Shown here: positions 1 through 12,581 of the stretch, piece after piece
How the letters are laid out: every line of letters starts with the position of its first letter
How positions within the stretch are numbered: the first letter of the stretch is position 1
NCBI GenBank assembly: GCA_949987705.1
Contig: OX465283.1
Coordinates: 78,439,720-78,503,719, forward strand
Direction: 5' to 3'
Length of the DNA: 64,000 nucleotides
Source: Thereva unica
Lineage: Eukaryota; Arthropoda; Insecta; Diptera; Therevidae
Made by a program: the position numbers and the translations under genes
Notes under the pieces: model-generated
The model's database searches: none
Seen by the model: only the letters and a program-made list of their open reading frames with translations
Told to the model about the DNA's origin: nothing

Positions 1-358
1 ACGACTGAAATAAGTAACCTTATGCCTCCACGACAACATTTCTCCCGCAACAGTTCATTCTTACAGTTTACAGCCCTTATCTTCGCGCACACTCCGGTTT
101 AGAAATTCGTTTATAACAAGTACAACTCGACTGCGGAACAACTTACCTCAGTCTGTATTCCCGAAATCATTCAACACCCAAGAGTTCAAACACCTGATTC
201 ACCGCCATCTTCTCCAACACCCACCCGACTCCCCCTTATCTATCCTATATTTCTCTCCATCTTTCGAGCTAAACTTACTACTAGACATTGTACCATGACG
301 TGTACGACATGATGGACTAGTAGTACAAAGGGTGACACCTAAGCTTATTCTATCATAT
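1..358 (+). mobile_element. 3' end of a jockey-like LINE (copy 1)
   Basis: Matches the 3' part of the copy at 21196-22340: the ACTCGACTGCGGAA...CAGTCTGTATT and AAGAGTTCAAACAC blocks, then the 3' UTR with GACATTGTACCATGACGTG and AGTACAAAGGGTGAC. It ends in an A-rich TAAATAAAACA tail. Cut by the window edge on the left; no intact frame. Confidence 0.8.
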
Positions 359-2030
359 AAATAAAACATTTGAACTTTGTCTCTTCTTGTGTCTATGTAA
401 GATCCTTCAAGCATTCTTTGATTCTCCTTTGTGCTATATATTTACCCGAAGAAAGGTTGTTAACAAACATTCATTGAAGAATTAATGATATGATTAAAAA
501 AAATGAATGTCATATATGGAGAGGTATACCTACTCTAACCTCATTTTTTCTGATCATTATGTATGTTTTTGCTTGTTGATTTTTTAAAGCACCTGGCAGC
601 AAGAACAGTATTTGAAGTGTTTTTCAAACCAAGTCCAGAAAGTTCCTTACCTGTACAAATCACATTTGCTGTATTTTTTAAAACGAATTATATTCGTCAA
701 GCTTTTTCTTTGATTAAATTATCTGAAAACTATGACGTTAATACCTAGCCTCAATTAATCTATAAGCGCGTAGGCGGTTTTTATTCATAAGCACTGTATG
801 ATAAATTATTTATTCCCATGCTTGGAAGAACCATATAAACCACGGCCAATGACAAGCAAATTTTTTTTTTCGTAGATTCGCAATTATAAAGTATTTTTTA
901 TTACACAAAATATTATTAATTTTAATTATAATTTTTTATTTAAAACAAAAAAGTGCCATTTGTTTAAAAAAACATCAAAAAAACGATTGCTATAGACTGA
1001 GAGAATGAAAGAATTGAATGTTTTACTTGTAAGTCCATTAAACAAACAAAAAATTATAATAAAACATAATAATAATTGTTGCCACAATTTTTACACGCGA
1101 ACCGATAGGAATATAGAAAAAAAATTATTACAGAAGTAAACGTCCGAAAGAATTTAAAGAGTACGTAAATATACCCAAAAATAAAAATGAGTCTGATCCG
1201 AAAAGTACTGAAAACTTTGTGATATTATCGAAATATATATAGAAAAAGGAAATCAAATATCAAATAATTAATAATTTAGTTTATTCAATTTATCCAACAT
1301 ATCTCCCGAATAAAATCAGGCATCTCTCATCAGTAACAATAATAACAACGACAACCCACCGTCACCATATTTCTATATTCGCATTGACATCAACATTGAA
1401 CATATAAAAACACAACTATATATAAATGATTAGTATCAATCTTTTTCTATGTATAAGTAAAATTGGAGGACATGGTGTTTACAAGTCCTGAAAAGCTTTA
1501 AATGATAATTCGATGAGTATAGATAGATAAGGGATATATAGATAGATATGAAAGTGGAAGTGCTGAAAATTTAATTAATGAAAAGCTTTAAAAGTAGTTT
1601 TTTAATATGAAAATTTTATAAATGTTACATTTGTTCATTTTATTAGTTAAGGTTTTTATTAATTCATAGTAACTAAAAATCACAAGGATATGTTTTTTGT
1701 TATTGTAAAAATTATGTGTATGTATATTAAAAAAATGTGTTCTTTATATAAAATTTTACCAGTAATATCTAGCAATATTTATTCGTTGTAAACTGGACCA
1801 TGCCAAAAACAGTTTTGATTCTACATTTATCAAAACTTAGTTTTCTGTTATCCACATTTTGTTATTGTTACTTCAAACACCTTTCCGACGGCGAAATTAT
1901 TACTTTCTTCTCCAGTATTCCTTTGAACTCTTCTCATCTTTATTTCATAACCATGGCCAATGTGTGTGTCTGCTTTGTTCAACTTTATTCATACTCATAC
2001 TAGTAAGAAACGTGATAAGCAGTTTGCGCC
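359..2030. other. AT-rich spacer, nothing recognised
   Basis: Very AT-rich DNA with frequent homopolymers. Short open frames here have no recognisable sequence. No repeat ends were seen. Confidence 0.5.
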
Positions 2031-2161
2031 TCATCTAAAGCCCCTGTGCTGAAAATCGAGTCGTCATGATTCGACAAGTCATGTGAGTTGAATAAAGTGT
2101 CATTTCAGTTGAATCCCGACTTTCATTAGAGAGGCCTTAACTCAACTTAGAATTTCCAGCC

Positions 2162-2262
2162 TAGGCCCTTGTGCTGAAAGTCGTAATTCGACTGAAACGT
2201 CACATTTTTTACCTCAAACGACTTGTCACGTGACCCAACTCGACTTTAAGCACAGGGGCCTA
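2162..2262. repeat. ~100 bp near-palindromic MITE
   Basis: The ends are inverted: TAGGCCCTTGTGCTGAAAGT on the left and the reverse complement of TAGGCCCCTGTGCTTAAAGT on the right, with TA at both outer edges (possible TA target duplication). The middle is also partly self-complementary. Related ends occur at about 2038 (GCCCCTGTGCTGAAAATCGA) and 22498 (ACCCCTATGCTGACAGTCG), so this is a dispersed family. Confidence 0.65.
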
Positions 2263-2264
2263 GG

Positions 2265-5200
2265 TATCAGCATCAAATTCTATCATCATCGATGTTATTC
2301 GACATTAGCCCCTGTTCTATAAACTACGGCCCCTATTCGCGTAACCCATTAGAAAAAGTGACAAACCAGTGTTCGCATTCTCATAGTCACTTGAGTGGCA
2401 AATGTCTTTCACCTCAAAAATACATGTCTCAACAACAACTATCAACACTTAAACATTTTTGGTTCCATTTTACTCTGGAGCTCCAATTCTAAAAATTTAC
2501 CAATTTTATTAATAAAATAAATAAAAAAAAAATAAAACATAATCATATAATAAAAAAAATTAATTTGGGATATTTTATTCCACGAAAGAAGATCCCGTAC
2601 CAAAACCAAGCGCCTGCAATAATCACTTGATAGTCGTCAAAAACGCACTTTTGTCGCCTCTGTGATTCGCCTGAATTCGTTTTTCCCGACATATCGGCGA
2701 TTCTCTGGAACGTTTAACCTGCTTGTCGCTTCAAAATTTTTATGAATTACAATTTTTGTAGGAAGATTAAAAATAAAAGAAGCTATCAATAATGTTAAGA
2801 AATTATTAATGAGCAATGAGATATAAGTACGAAGTCATTTAAAACGATATTTTGCAATGAAATTTGAAAAAATGTTCCGTTACCTGTCATTTTTCGGCCT
2901 GTCTTTAGCGCTAATCTGAATGAAAAACTATTTATATTTGTGATAGGAAGCGTTGAAACAAATAGTGAAAAGTGAAAAGTTGTAGTTTAACTCTTAATGA
3001 AAAATGCAGTTGTGTTCGGTGCAGTGTCAAATCGCTATATTTTCCAAAAAATAACTCTGAAGTTTGTCCCTAGGTTTTGACGTCAAAGTTGTAACCCGCA
3101 TGGTAAGTCGAAGTACTCCAAATTGTCTCATTTTATCATAAAATTTTTTAAACGCACTTATTGTTCAGACAGTAACGAACATGTGCATACATTTTGTGAC
3201 AAAAATAAGTTGAAATTGGTTGATTTTTGGGCAAAACTGGCTAACGTGAACGTAGGTTACATTTAAATGTCAAAGTTGTAACTGCAATTAATTTGCTCAT
3301 ATTACATTAAATTCATCCCCGTAAAATTTCTTATGACCTATTGTAACTAGTTAAATCATATGTAACGTTTCCTTCGCTTAAATTGTTTCATGAATCTTAA
3401 AAAAAAGTAATTTAAGCGAATGTCAAAATTGTAACCATCCGAATTTGAAATGTCAAAATTGTAACCATGTCATGTCTTGTTTTCATAAAAAAAAAATGCG
3501 CATTGAATTTTTTAATGTTCTACATCAGAAAACATTTATTTATGAATTAAGAAACACAAAAAATATCATGGCACGGTTGTGCTATCAATTTGAAATTTCA
3601 TTTTTCCAATTAGCTCAAGTTAAAGGTTCTGGAGAATCGCCCATATGTCAGTTTTTTCGAGAACTATAATTTCCCACGACATTTGTCACTTCAAGCCCAA
3701 CCAAGATCAGACGCATTATTAGATAAAATTAAATCCAAATTCTCTCTTTGGCGTTATCTATATCTACTATATCTATATAGCTGCAATCACTACGATTGTT
3801 GAATCGATCTACTTACAAATAAATTTTAAGCTATAAGAATTCTCCCATTATCAATTTCCACCTTTTCCATCATTTCAGTCAAATGTTTTTATACATACAT
3901 ATTCCGAATTATCCCTTTTTCAAAGAATCCTTTCCTATAAAAAGAAACCTCTTGAAAATTGTTGAAACCCCAAAAGAACTTCAAGGACAACAAAAGGCGT
4001 TACAACATCCACGGAATATCCTTATTTACTCTTAAATTGCAAAGCCATCAAGGGCATTAAAGGGCACTTCTTGGCAAAGTCTACTTATAAAGAGATTTTA
4101 GCATCATTCAACAATATTCTGACCTTTACAACTAAACTTTTCATAGATACAAGCAAAATACACGAAATAGCCGTTGGTGCTTAAATCTTATACGTAATAC
4201 AATGCTAGAAGTTTGACGAAAATTTAACCAAGTTTTAAATGTAAATTAATTGTAATCCTGCATAGCCTGTGTATAGAAGTGGTTGCTTAGAAATTTTGTA
4301 ACCACTTTTTTTATATTATATCCAGGATTTGTTAAAATAGCAGATGTTTCTTTAAAGGTGTTTCAATATTTGTTCTGCCAGTTATTGTTGACTATTTTTA
4401 TCGTAACAAAAAAATTTCAGACGAAATCTATTTTGAGGTAAAGCTCTGGAGACATTCCACAATTTTGTACGCTTAATGTAAATCAGCTGAACTATTACCA
4501 TTATTCTAGTAGTGTTTTTTATTAGGCACTATTTTTTTGGTGAAATGCCATAGCGCTCTAAGCCCGCCTCATAGGATGTTCTAATACTGCGACTGTATGT
4601 ACATACATAGCATGCGCATTTTCCATCTTTGCCGCCAACACGGTTCTCGGTTCTGTTTCTGGCACGTACACGCAAAGTTAAGATATTTATTTATGTATTC
4701 TTAAAGATCACACTCCCTGCAAACATTACGAGTCGAAATCAAATCGAAAACGATTCCCGAAATCTTCGGTACAATAGTCGATATCGAAGCAAAGTCGATT
4801 TGTAAAAGACGAAAACGGAATGCTATACCAAATTACTTTGAGGACCCGATAAATGAGTCGTAGTAGCGACTGTAAATTTAAGAATTCTTTTTTAATTTTT
4901 GGAACAGCTACAACAGGCCTCACAAAATTACAATATTTGGCCGGGATAGCTTCAGGGATTACGTGAGTTTAATAACGAGCGTGTAGGATTGTTCTCTCCC
5001 ATTCAAGTAGTCCTTGGACCAAAGTCTGCCACAATTGGCGAAGGTGGCTGACAAAGTGCGGGAGGCTATTGTACCAATGCAACCGTGCAAGTATCGTTCC
5101 CAGACCTCGCTGTCCCTTCAACACGAAGTGTAACAATTAAAAGCAAGCCCAGAACCAAGGAGAAAGATCCAACTGGCTCACCGGCGTGTGTAAAGAAACC

Positions 5201-5560
5201 TAGGTAACAAAAAGCACCAAAACTACCAGAGACATACTGCTTTTACGATATTGTAAAGAAGCAAGGCAGTATTCCCCACACTGTAGCAACAAAGCTTCAG
5301 GCTAAGCAGCCAACAAGGACTGTAAAATGACTCAATATCATTCAAAAAATTCAATATCATTCACGTCAGTGGGCGAACCACTTCAAACGCACTCGTATGA
5401 CTATATGTACCCGTCATTACCAATTAGATCGATTTTTTAATTGGACATATCACTAATTCCAGCCCACACATTTAGGACCCAGAACAGATGCCCAAATTTA
5501 CTTCTGCGAGCAGCAAATAAACCCTCGATTCACACATATGGCACAAAGTTGCTTAGGTTG
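2265..5560. other. Gene-free stretch with a repeated TGTCAAA motif and an ex-coding-looking block
   Basis: No gene is supported. Between 3079 and 3470 the string GTCAAA(A/G)TTGTAAC occurs four times. Between about 4950 and 5340 the base composition turns more GC-rich and coding-like, as in a decayed transposon, but every frame is broken and I could not assign it. Confidence 0.4.
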
Positions 5561-5821
5561 AGCTTCGGCCCTAGACGCTACGGCTCGCCGCGGCGCCCCG
5601 GTGCATTCACAACTTGATTACAGCTGACACAAAGCAGTGCAGTGCAGGGTTGAAAATTATTTATTTTTTCCTGACAGTACGCCCACAATCGAATTTGAAG
5701 CATAAACTTGAAAAAAAAATTGTTTTCAATTTTTGCCATTTTTCGCCAATTTAGGGGTAGTTTCAACCCTTTAGGAGTACCCCCTACCATTAAGTTCGCC
5801 TTAATTTAGTATAAATCAACC

Positions 5822-6070
5822 ACCTTCGCAAATAAATATTAAAAAAAGTGCATTTCATCGCATTAGTTTTCCTTATTACTGAAATAATCGCGAAAACCCC
5901 CTAAAAAGGGGTGTTTTTTGCATTTTTAGGAGTGACGCCCTAATTTTACCTTCGCAAATAAATATTAAAAAAAGTGCATTTCATCGCATTAGTTTTCCTT
6001 ATTACTGAAATAATCGCGAAAACCCCCTAAAAAGGGGTGTTTTTTGCATTTTTAGGAGTGACGCCCTACT
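5822..6070. repeat. Two near-identical 126 bp tandem copies
   Basis: The block beginning CCTTCGCAAATAAATATT (5823) is repeated at 5949. It runs through CCCCCTAAAAAGGGGTG and ATTTTTAGGAGTGACGCCC with no difference that I see, diverging only after GACGCCCTA. A related AGGGGTAG...TAGGAGTACCCCCTA stretch lies just left (5750-5790). Confidence 0.9.
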
Positions 6071-6289
6071 TTTAGGACCGCGGGACCTCGATTTTCGTGA
6101 TCAGCGACCCCAAAAACGTTTAGAGTTCGATTTTCTTAACGGTGTTATTTTGGAACACCATAACGCGCGTTTTGAATGGACTATTAGGCTAAGAACGGGC
6201 GAGTATAATTTGTACTCGGGATGGGATGTACATCCAAATCTATAAAAGCCCCTTTGCACCCGAAACGTATTTGTATGTATTTTTCTCTT

Positions 6290-7335
6290 TTTAACTTCCC
6301 AGTATAGGAAGTTATTGTAATCGGTCCGAAAATCGAAATCGAAAATTTCAACGTATTTTCATCTTTCAAGGTCCCAGGAGCATTTTAAGCAAAAAATTGG
6401 GAGGAAGTATGTGTGTGTGTGTGTGTGTGTATGTGCGTACGGATGTGGTCATTTTTTCCTGCACGATATCGCGCGAACCAAAACTGATATCGACTTCGTT
6501 GAGGTGTCGTTCGAAGCGTATCAACCGAAATATGATCTGAAAAGATTTTCATGAAATTCGGTCCAGCCGTTTTTTTGTTTAAGCGACGTAAGTGATTTTT
6601 GTACCTTCACGATATCGCCCGAACCACGAAAGATATTGACTTACTTGAGGTGCCGTTCGAAGCGTATTAGCGACAATATAATCTGAAAAGATTTTTATAA
6701 TATTCGGTCCAGCGGTTTTTTTGTTTAAATGACTTAAGTGATTGTTGTACCTGCACGATATCGCGCGAACTATAAAAGATATCGACTTAGTTGACGTGCC
6801 GTTCGAAGAGTATTAACCAAAATATGATCTGAAAAGATTTTCATAAAATTCGGTCGAGCCGTTTTTTTGTATAAGCGGCGTAAGTGATTTTTGTACCTGC
6901 ACGATATGGCCCGAACCACAAAAGATATTGACTTACTTGAGGTGCCGTTCGAAGCGTATTAGCTACAATATAATCTGAAAAGATTTTTATAATATTCCGT
7001 CCAGCGGTTTTTTGGTTTAAATGACTTAAGTGATTTTTGTACCTGCACGATACCGCGCGAACTAAAAACTATTTCGACTTCATTGAGGTGCCGAAAAACA
7101 TTAACACATCAATTTTATATTCATTTTCGTCATCCTAATCTTGTAGGTGCGCACATTTAGTTTGACATTTTAGCGAAAATATTGATAAACAATTGTGACA
7201 AATTCTCAGTATTATACATACATATATTCTATATTACCTATTGTTCATTTATTATTAAAATATCCAATCATAATATTCAACATCCATCATACTGGGAAGT
7301 TGATCGTGTGGACCGAAAGGGTCGAACCCACATCC
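6290..7335 (+). repeat. Repeat element with ~146 bp internal tandem units (left copy)
   Basis: Begins near AACTTCCCAGTATAGGAAG (6294) and ends near ATACTGGGAAGTTGATCGTG (7291). Inside are a (TG)n run (6410-6430) and four to five tandem units whose CACGATATCG-type starts fall at 6462, 6608, 6753, 6900 and 7046 (period 145-147 bp). Each unit carries GAACGGCACCT and AAAAGATTTT blocks in one orientation or the other. A relative lies inverted at 14560-15570. The architecture is compatible with a non-autonomous Helitron/DINE-like element, but no diagnostic end was proven. Confidence 0.75.
6410..6430. repeat. (TG)n microsatellite
   Basis: About ten uninterrupted TG dinucleotides, inside the repeat element that starts at about 6290. 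Confidence 0.95.
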
Positions 7336-8955
7336 CAACTAGTTGGCTCCGCGTTCGTGCTAGAAAAGCGTACAATATAGCATTTCTGTGCTATAAAAAA
7401 GCTCCAATTTGCTTTTGGGATGTATGTATTTTTTGATTCAAATAAGAAGAGTTTAGGGATGTTTAAGGCCCTTAATTGAGGCAGAAAAATACATATAATG
7501 TGTAAAGCCTTTATATGGAAAATATTCATCCGTGAGATAAACTTGCAATTAGCTTGAATTCTGACTCGAATGCAAAACTCGATTCTACCCTATAAGTACT
7601 GATATGAGTAACACTACTCGGTCAAAAGTATGGAATACTGATATCAGTAAAATCGAAAGCCAAATGCTCTGTATGAGCAATGAATCGAGTACCGATTCCG
7701 TATATCTATCTCTGACTAAATATTACGTCTTTTTCATTTGAATACTCAAATGCTTGATATATAAAATATTCATACAATAAACCAACAGAAAATTAATATA
7801 AATTAAAACAGAATAACTTAATTTTGTTGATTACCAAATTACATCAGCATTCTACCTTAATGTGGAATGCAGGTCAAAAAATTTATATTTTTTTTTAATT
7901 AAAGATTTTCCAAATTTATTCCTAAAACTTTTCCAGCTTCCTGCATTTGACATAAAGAACAAATTTTTGCGAATACATAAATATATATTACATATGCGAA
8001 GATCCAATTATGATATATGCTCGTACATATATGCCGTATGATAGATTACGAAATTCTAAGGATAAACTTTTGAGAATTTTGCTAACAAAACCCTTCGAAG
8101 AAAGTGTGTATTACGTCAAACAGTTGGGTAATTATACAAATTTGTATGCCCCTAAGATTTGGTATTTTTGTACGTGCTCCCTTTGAATAATCCTAACCAA
8201 AAGGGTATTTGAAGTGTGGTTTATTTTTCTATGAAATTGTAAAAAGAAAGAAAAATTATCCACTAATAATGGTAATTCTATAACTTATAATAAAAAACAT
8301 TCTAAGTAAGTCAAGGTGCTGGATTTATAATATCATCAATATGACGGTAATGAAAAGATACCCCACGGAGTGAGGTTTTGTGATTTCCTAGATGCGAGAC
8401 GAATTTAATATACAATATCTTTTTCGCTAACTAAGACTACTCCGAAATTTCCGCATTAGAAAATTATCTTTGAAATCTTTGGTAATCCTGATGTACTTCA
8501 TCTTTCCAGTGGAGGTTCCGTTGTATCCCGAATCGAACGCATTTTTCGGGTCTCTTCATCCCTCTGGTGGATTACCCACTGCTTCGATTACGCTAGTTAT
8601 CGAAAGAAGTTACGTCATGCCCTCTAGCCAAGTGCATCCTGTGATTAGCCACTCTGATCAGCCACGGATAATGGCACAAAATATCTGTGGCCATCTGAGA
8701 TCTCTACAGACACAGTAAATTAGTGTCTTGTACAAGAATTTTTATTGTTTTCAGCTCCATGAAAAACGGAAGCTCAAAATCGGTGTTTCTATGCACAGCC
8801 AGAGTCTCAAGTCCCCAAGAGCGAGGAACGGCACTTGTTTAAAAACGCAAATAACCGGCTCATTTATATTCTCATTCACAATTCCAAATATGCGTTCATT
8901 TTCCTTCTTTTATGGTGCATGCTCGATATACGATAGACTGTTACCAGACTGAAAA
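7336..8955. other. Gene-free spacer
   Basis: AT-rich, without a supported gene. The short open frames at 8470-8718 and 8728-8952 have no recognisable motif and no splice or codon support. No element ends were identified. Confidence 0.45.
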
Positions 8956-8959
8956 CACA

Positions 8960-9062
8960 AAATCCTTCCACAGCCTCCCACAGCCAGTATTCCCAAACTC
9001 GTACAACACCCAAGAGTTCAAACGCAAGGTTCATCACCATTTCCTCCAACACCCCCTCCCCC
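8960..9062 (+). mobile_element. Short jockey-like LINE 3' ORF fragment (copy 2)
   Basis: CAGTATTCCCAAACTCGTAC followed by CAAGAGTTCAAACGCAAGGT and TCCAACACCCCC matches the ORF end of the copy at 21196-22340. It stops at a C-run directly abutting the minus-strand RT-RNase H relic. Confidence 0.7.
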
Positions 9063-9074
9063 CCCCCCGTCTTT

Positions 9075-10540
9075 GGGGACGACACAGGATGGAACCGTTT
9101 AGAGTTGGCCAGCCCAAGTGCGGACCCCAGCATTCAGTATGTTTTATCAAAGTCCGATCAGCCAGTGCCCTTTGCAGCAAGCTGGACGGTGCCCCAATAG
9201 CCGGCTCTGGACCGCCCAGGGCATCCCCACTTTCATTGCCTTCGATGCCCGGTAACCCGGGACTCAGACAATGGTAATTTGATTGAGAACGCTCAACTCA
9301 TCAAGAGTACGTTAGCAGTCCTAAACTAATTTCGACTTTATCCTACGGGACCTTATCGCTCTAATTGCCAGATAAAATCTGTTTATTTTGTAGGCCCTTC
9401 TTAAGTTCTCATGAGTTCATGCCAGAATATCGTACACCTGTGCTTGAAAGACAGCTGCTAGGGTACCTAGGCTTATCGCCTCCAGATTCCGGCGCCCACA
9501 CCTGTCTCTGTTTTAGAGCCATCCGTGTACCATATTAGTCTGCCCGGCAATACTTTATTAAAGGTCTAGGTTAGCCTATCCTGTATGTGCACAGAAGGCT
9601 GCTCAAATTTTAAGATTCTAAAGGGCATGCAGTCCGATAGCAATTCCGCTTCTGGAATCTCTTCTACATATAATGTTGATTATTATAGAATGTCCTCACC
9701 CAAGACCAGCGCTCAGGTGACCATTCGCTTTCAGCCGCAGCGCCACGTTTATGGCGGACTTTTCTATCCCAAGCCGTCGGGGAAGTGCGGATGGTCCCAG
9801 TGACAGGCCATTCTTTGTATTTTGCTTAAATTGATTATGAAACCCTTAAGCGTTATTCTGTGTCACCACACTAAAGCTCCATAAGCTACCATGGGCCTAT
9901 TGATGGTGATGTAATATCCAATACATGGTTTTCGGTTGCAAACCCCATGTGGAACCACAAGATCTGCGACAAGCCCACAGGGATCTGTGCGTTCTGCTCA
10001 TGGAGCTTGACATCAAGCGTCACTCCTAAAGATTTCATCTATAACAAGGTACCAGACAAGTGGAGATAAAACTCCTCCCTGTGGACAACCTTTTGCTATA
10101 GTGCCCTCCAGAGACCCCTCAACATGAGCGACCATTAGTTCGCGAGTTCTCAGCATAGAGTCAACCCAGTGAGTTAGTAAAAGTGCTACTTAGACTGCGT
10201 CTAATTAAAGCCCTAGCTATAGTATCAAAGGAGGTATTGTCGAAGGCTCCCTCGATATCGAGGAAGGTCGTCAGAGCAACTCCTTTGTTTAGATCTGCAC
10301 ATTCCAGCCTGAGCACCAGCTGGTGCAGTGCTGTCTTAGTGGATTTTTCCCCCTGGTACGCATGCTGATAGGATATAAGTTTCCCTTATCGCCCGGTCGA
10401 CAATTTTCTCCATTGTCTTCAAGGCAAAAGACGAGGGACAAGGCAAGAAAAGGATTATCACAAGAATTTTTATTAGCCGCGTATGTATACATACATAATA
10501 TATAATCTTCATATACTCAGTGAATAACAAAGCCCTCATA
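9075..10540 (-). pseudogene. Degenerate non-LTR retrotransposon ORF2: RT and RNase H (LOA-like)
   Basis: Read on the minus strand with frame changes. Around 10340-10440 is ALKTMEKIVDRAIRE; at 10199-10269 is the RT block TFLDIEGAFDNTSFDTIARA; at about 10040-10096 GCPQGGVLSPL...VIDEIF. At 9890-9960 is KTWGLQPKTMYW and at 9720-9760 ALRLKANG. The RNase H signature YTDGSKTETGVGAG lies at 9481-9533, and GIEGNESGDAL near 9230-9270. The phrase LDIEGAFDN together with RNase H suggests the LOA/R1 side of LINEs, different from the I-like and jockey-like elements nearby. Several frameshifts and stops; a relic. Confidence 0.8.
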
Positions 10541-12570
10541 TTTGAATTTTTGACAGGAAAGTGTTAACATTTTCTAATTTAGTCCAGCCACATAAACTTT
10601 TAATTGTATATGTTTAAAAAATATAAAAAAATCTCATACCCTTGTGATTTTTCCAAACCATATTTTTATTATTATGAATTCAATTACATTTTATATTTAG
10701 AAAACATAAACAAAACCGAAATTCATAACAAAATATATAATTAATGTTATAATAAAAAATAATATTAATGTCAGTCAAATGCTAAATAATCATGATACAT
10801 TATAAAATAACCATTTTGCATCTAATATAAATATTATATATTAAAATACATATTTACAATAACGAACATTAATTACTAAATAAATAGTAGCGAATTCGAA
10901 GACTTTATTAAATGAAATTTAAAATGAAAAAAAAACCAAAAATTAAGACTTAGTTATTATTTTTTGTCGAAAAAAATAAATAACGACGTTATCGAATAAA
11001 TAAATTAAATGTTTGGATGTGCATTTAAGTATAAATAAATAATCGATATTTATATAGGCAATAATTATTGTAATACAGACGAAAAGAATAGAAAGCTAAA
11101 TTATAATTAAATAAAAACCAAAACGAAATTTATTGTAATACATAGTAGCAAGAAAATATATAAATATAGAAATAATCCATATGAAATATATGTGACGATT
11201 ATTACAACTTTCTAAAGTGTGTTTTAATTCTAGGATTTTTCTTTATGTTTAAATAATAACCTGTATTTTTTTTTACGTAGAGAGTATCGTAAATTCTCGG
11301 TAAGTTTTTTTCGGTAGTATGTGGTAGGCCCTTTTCATAATTGCATGGTTGCGCAAATCGATCATTTGCATGGTATTCAAAAAAGCCAATGTGCAACTAT
11401 CATTTGTTCAAAACTGCAACCTGCTTGACAGGTCTGCGCAAATCTTGCAACTATTTTTGTACGCATGCTTATCTGATTAAAGAAGAAGAAAAGTGTCAAA
11501 AGTGAAATTTTGGCAGAAGTTTTATTTTAATTTAAATTATTATTGAAATTATTATGTATTCTATAGCGAAAATAATGAAGAAGAGGTTTGGAGCACCCCA
11601 AGGATAAAACTTCTTTTAAACGAGAGATTAACGAGACACATAATTTATCCTTCTTTTTCGCTGTGAAGTTTCAAATTTTCGGACCGGATCTAATGAAGCC
11701 GAGTTATCTATCTACAAACTGACAATAACATTAATCACATTTTCTCGATCCATTTTTTCGTTTTTTTTTCAGCGGTAAACAAACTCAGAAAATGAAGGAA
11801 AAAAACTTTATGCTTGAAACTTTAAATTTGACATATATTTTTGACAGCTGATTGCTTTCATTCAAAAATGCAAAGTTTCTAGATTGCGCAACTGATTTAC
11901 CTGACAGTTGCCCCTTTGCAAACATGCATGCAAGCAGGTAAGCAACCATGCAATTATGAAAAAGGCCGTAGTATGGACATCTATGCACTTTCGTACACCT
12001 CGGACTGTGAGCATTTTTTTATATTTAAGAGCTGAACTTATGCTAGTAATAATCCCTCGTGGATTTTTGTGCCACACTTATTTAGGAATTAATCGCGCGT
12101 TGGCTTTATGGGGAAACCTGCGTCTTTGTAATGCACAACAACTGAGTAGAATGTGTTTTATGGTTTCGTAGTCCTTGCCGAGTCGTCTGTGCAACTTTGT
12201 TTTGGCCTCTATTCATTATAATTTTTCCTCTTTTTGTTTATGTTGTTTCCACGAGTAAGGCTGGAAATAAAGCTCGCCTCACCAGAGTAAGGCACCATGA
12301 CGGGCATGGGTGGGGACCAGCCTGTTTATACCCAGTGGTTGGCCATACCGCCTTCGGCACGGCACCTTTACACCTTCACTTGAAAGTCGCGACTCTGGTA
12401 CGAGTACTCGTTGCCAACTGCCCCGCTATTGCTGCTTGCAGACAGAAATATTCAAAGCAAATTTTGACAGCTAGTCGTATAACATGTCAAAAACAAATGT
12501 CATTTGGCATTTTATGTTAGGCTTGACTTCATTGTCAGTAAAGTCATATTACAAGTCATTTAATGTATAG
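10541..12570. other. Gene-free AT-rich spacer
   Basis: No supported gene. 10541-11200 is strongly AT-rich. At about 12250-12400 there is a short GC-richer block (AAGGCTGG...GGGGACCAGCC...CGACTCTGGTACGAGTACTC) that may be an old repeat; I could not assign it. Confidence 0.45.
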
Positions 12571-12581
12571 GTACCTTAAGC

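Noticed and set aside
6462..7100. CRISPR-like array
   Set aside because: Units are ~146 bp contiguous tandem repeats without distinct spacers, in a eukaryotic genome.
12197..12520. 107-codon plus frame
   Set aside because: GC-richer block but no motif, no conserved copy in the window and no splice context.
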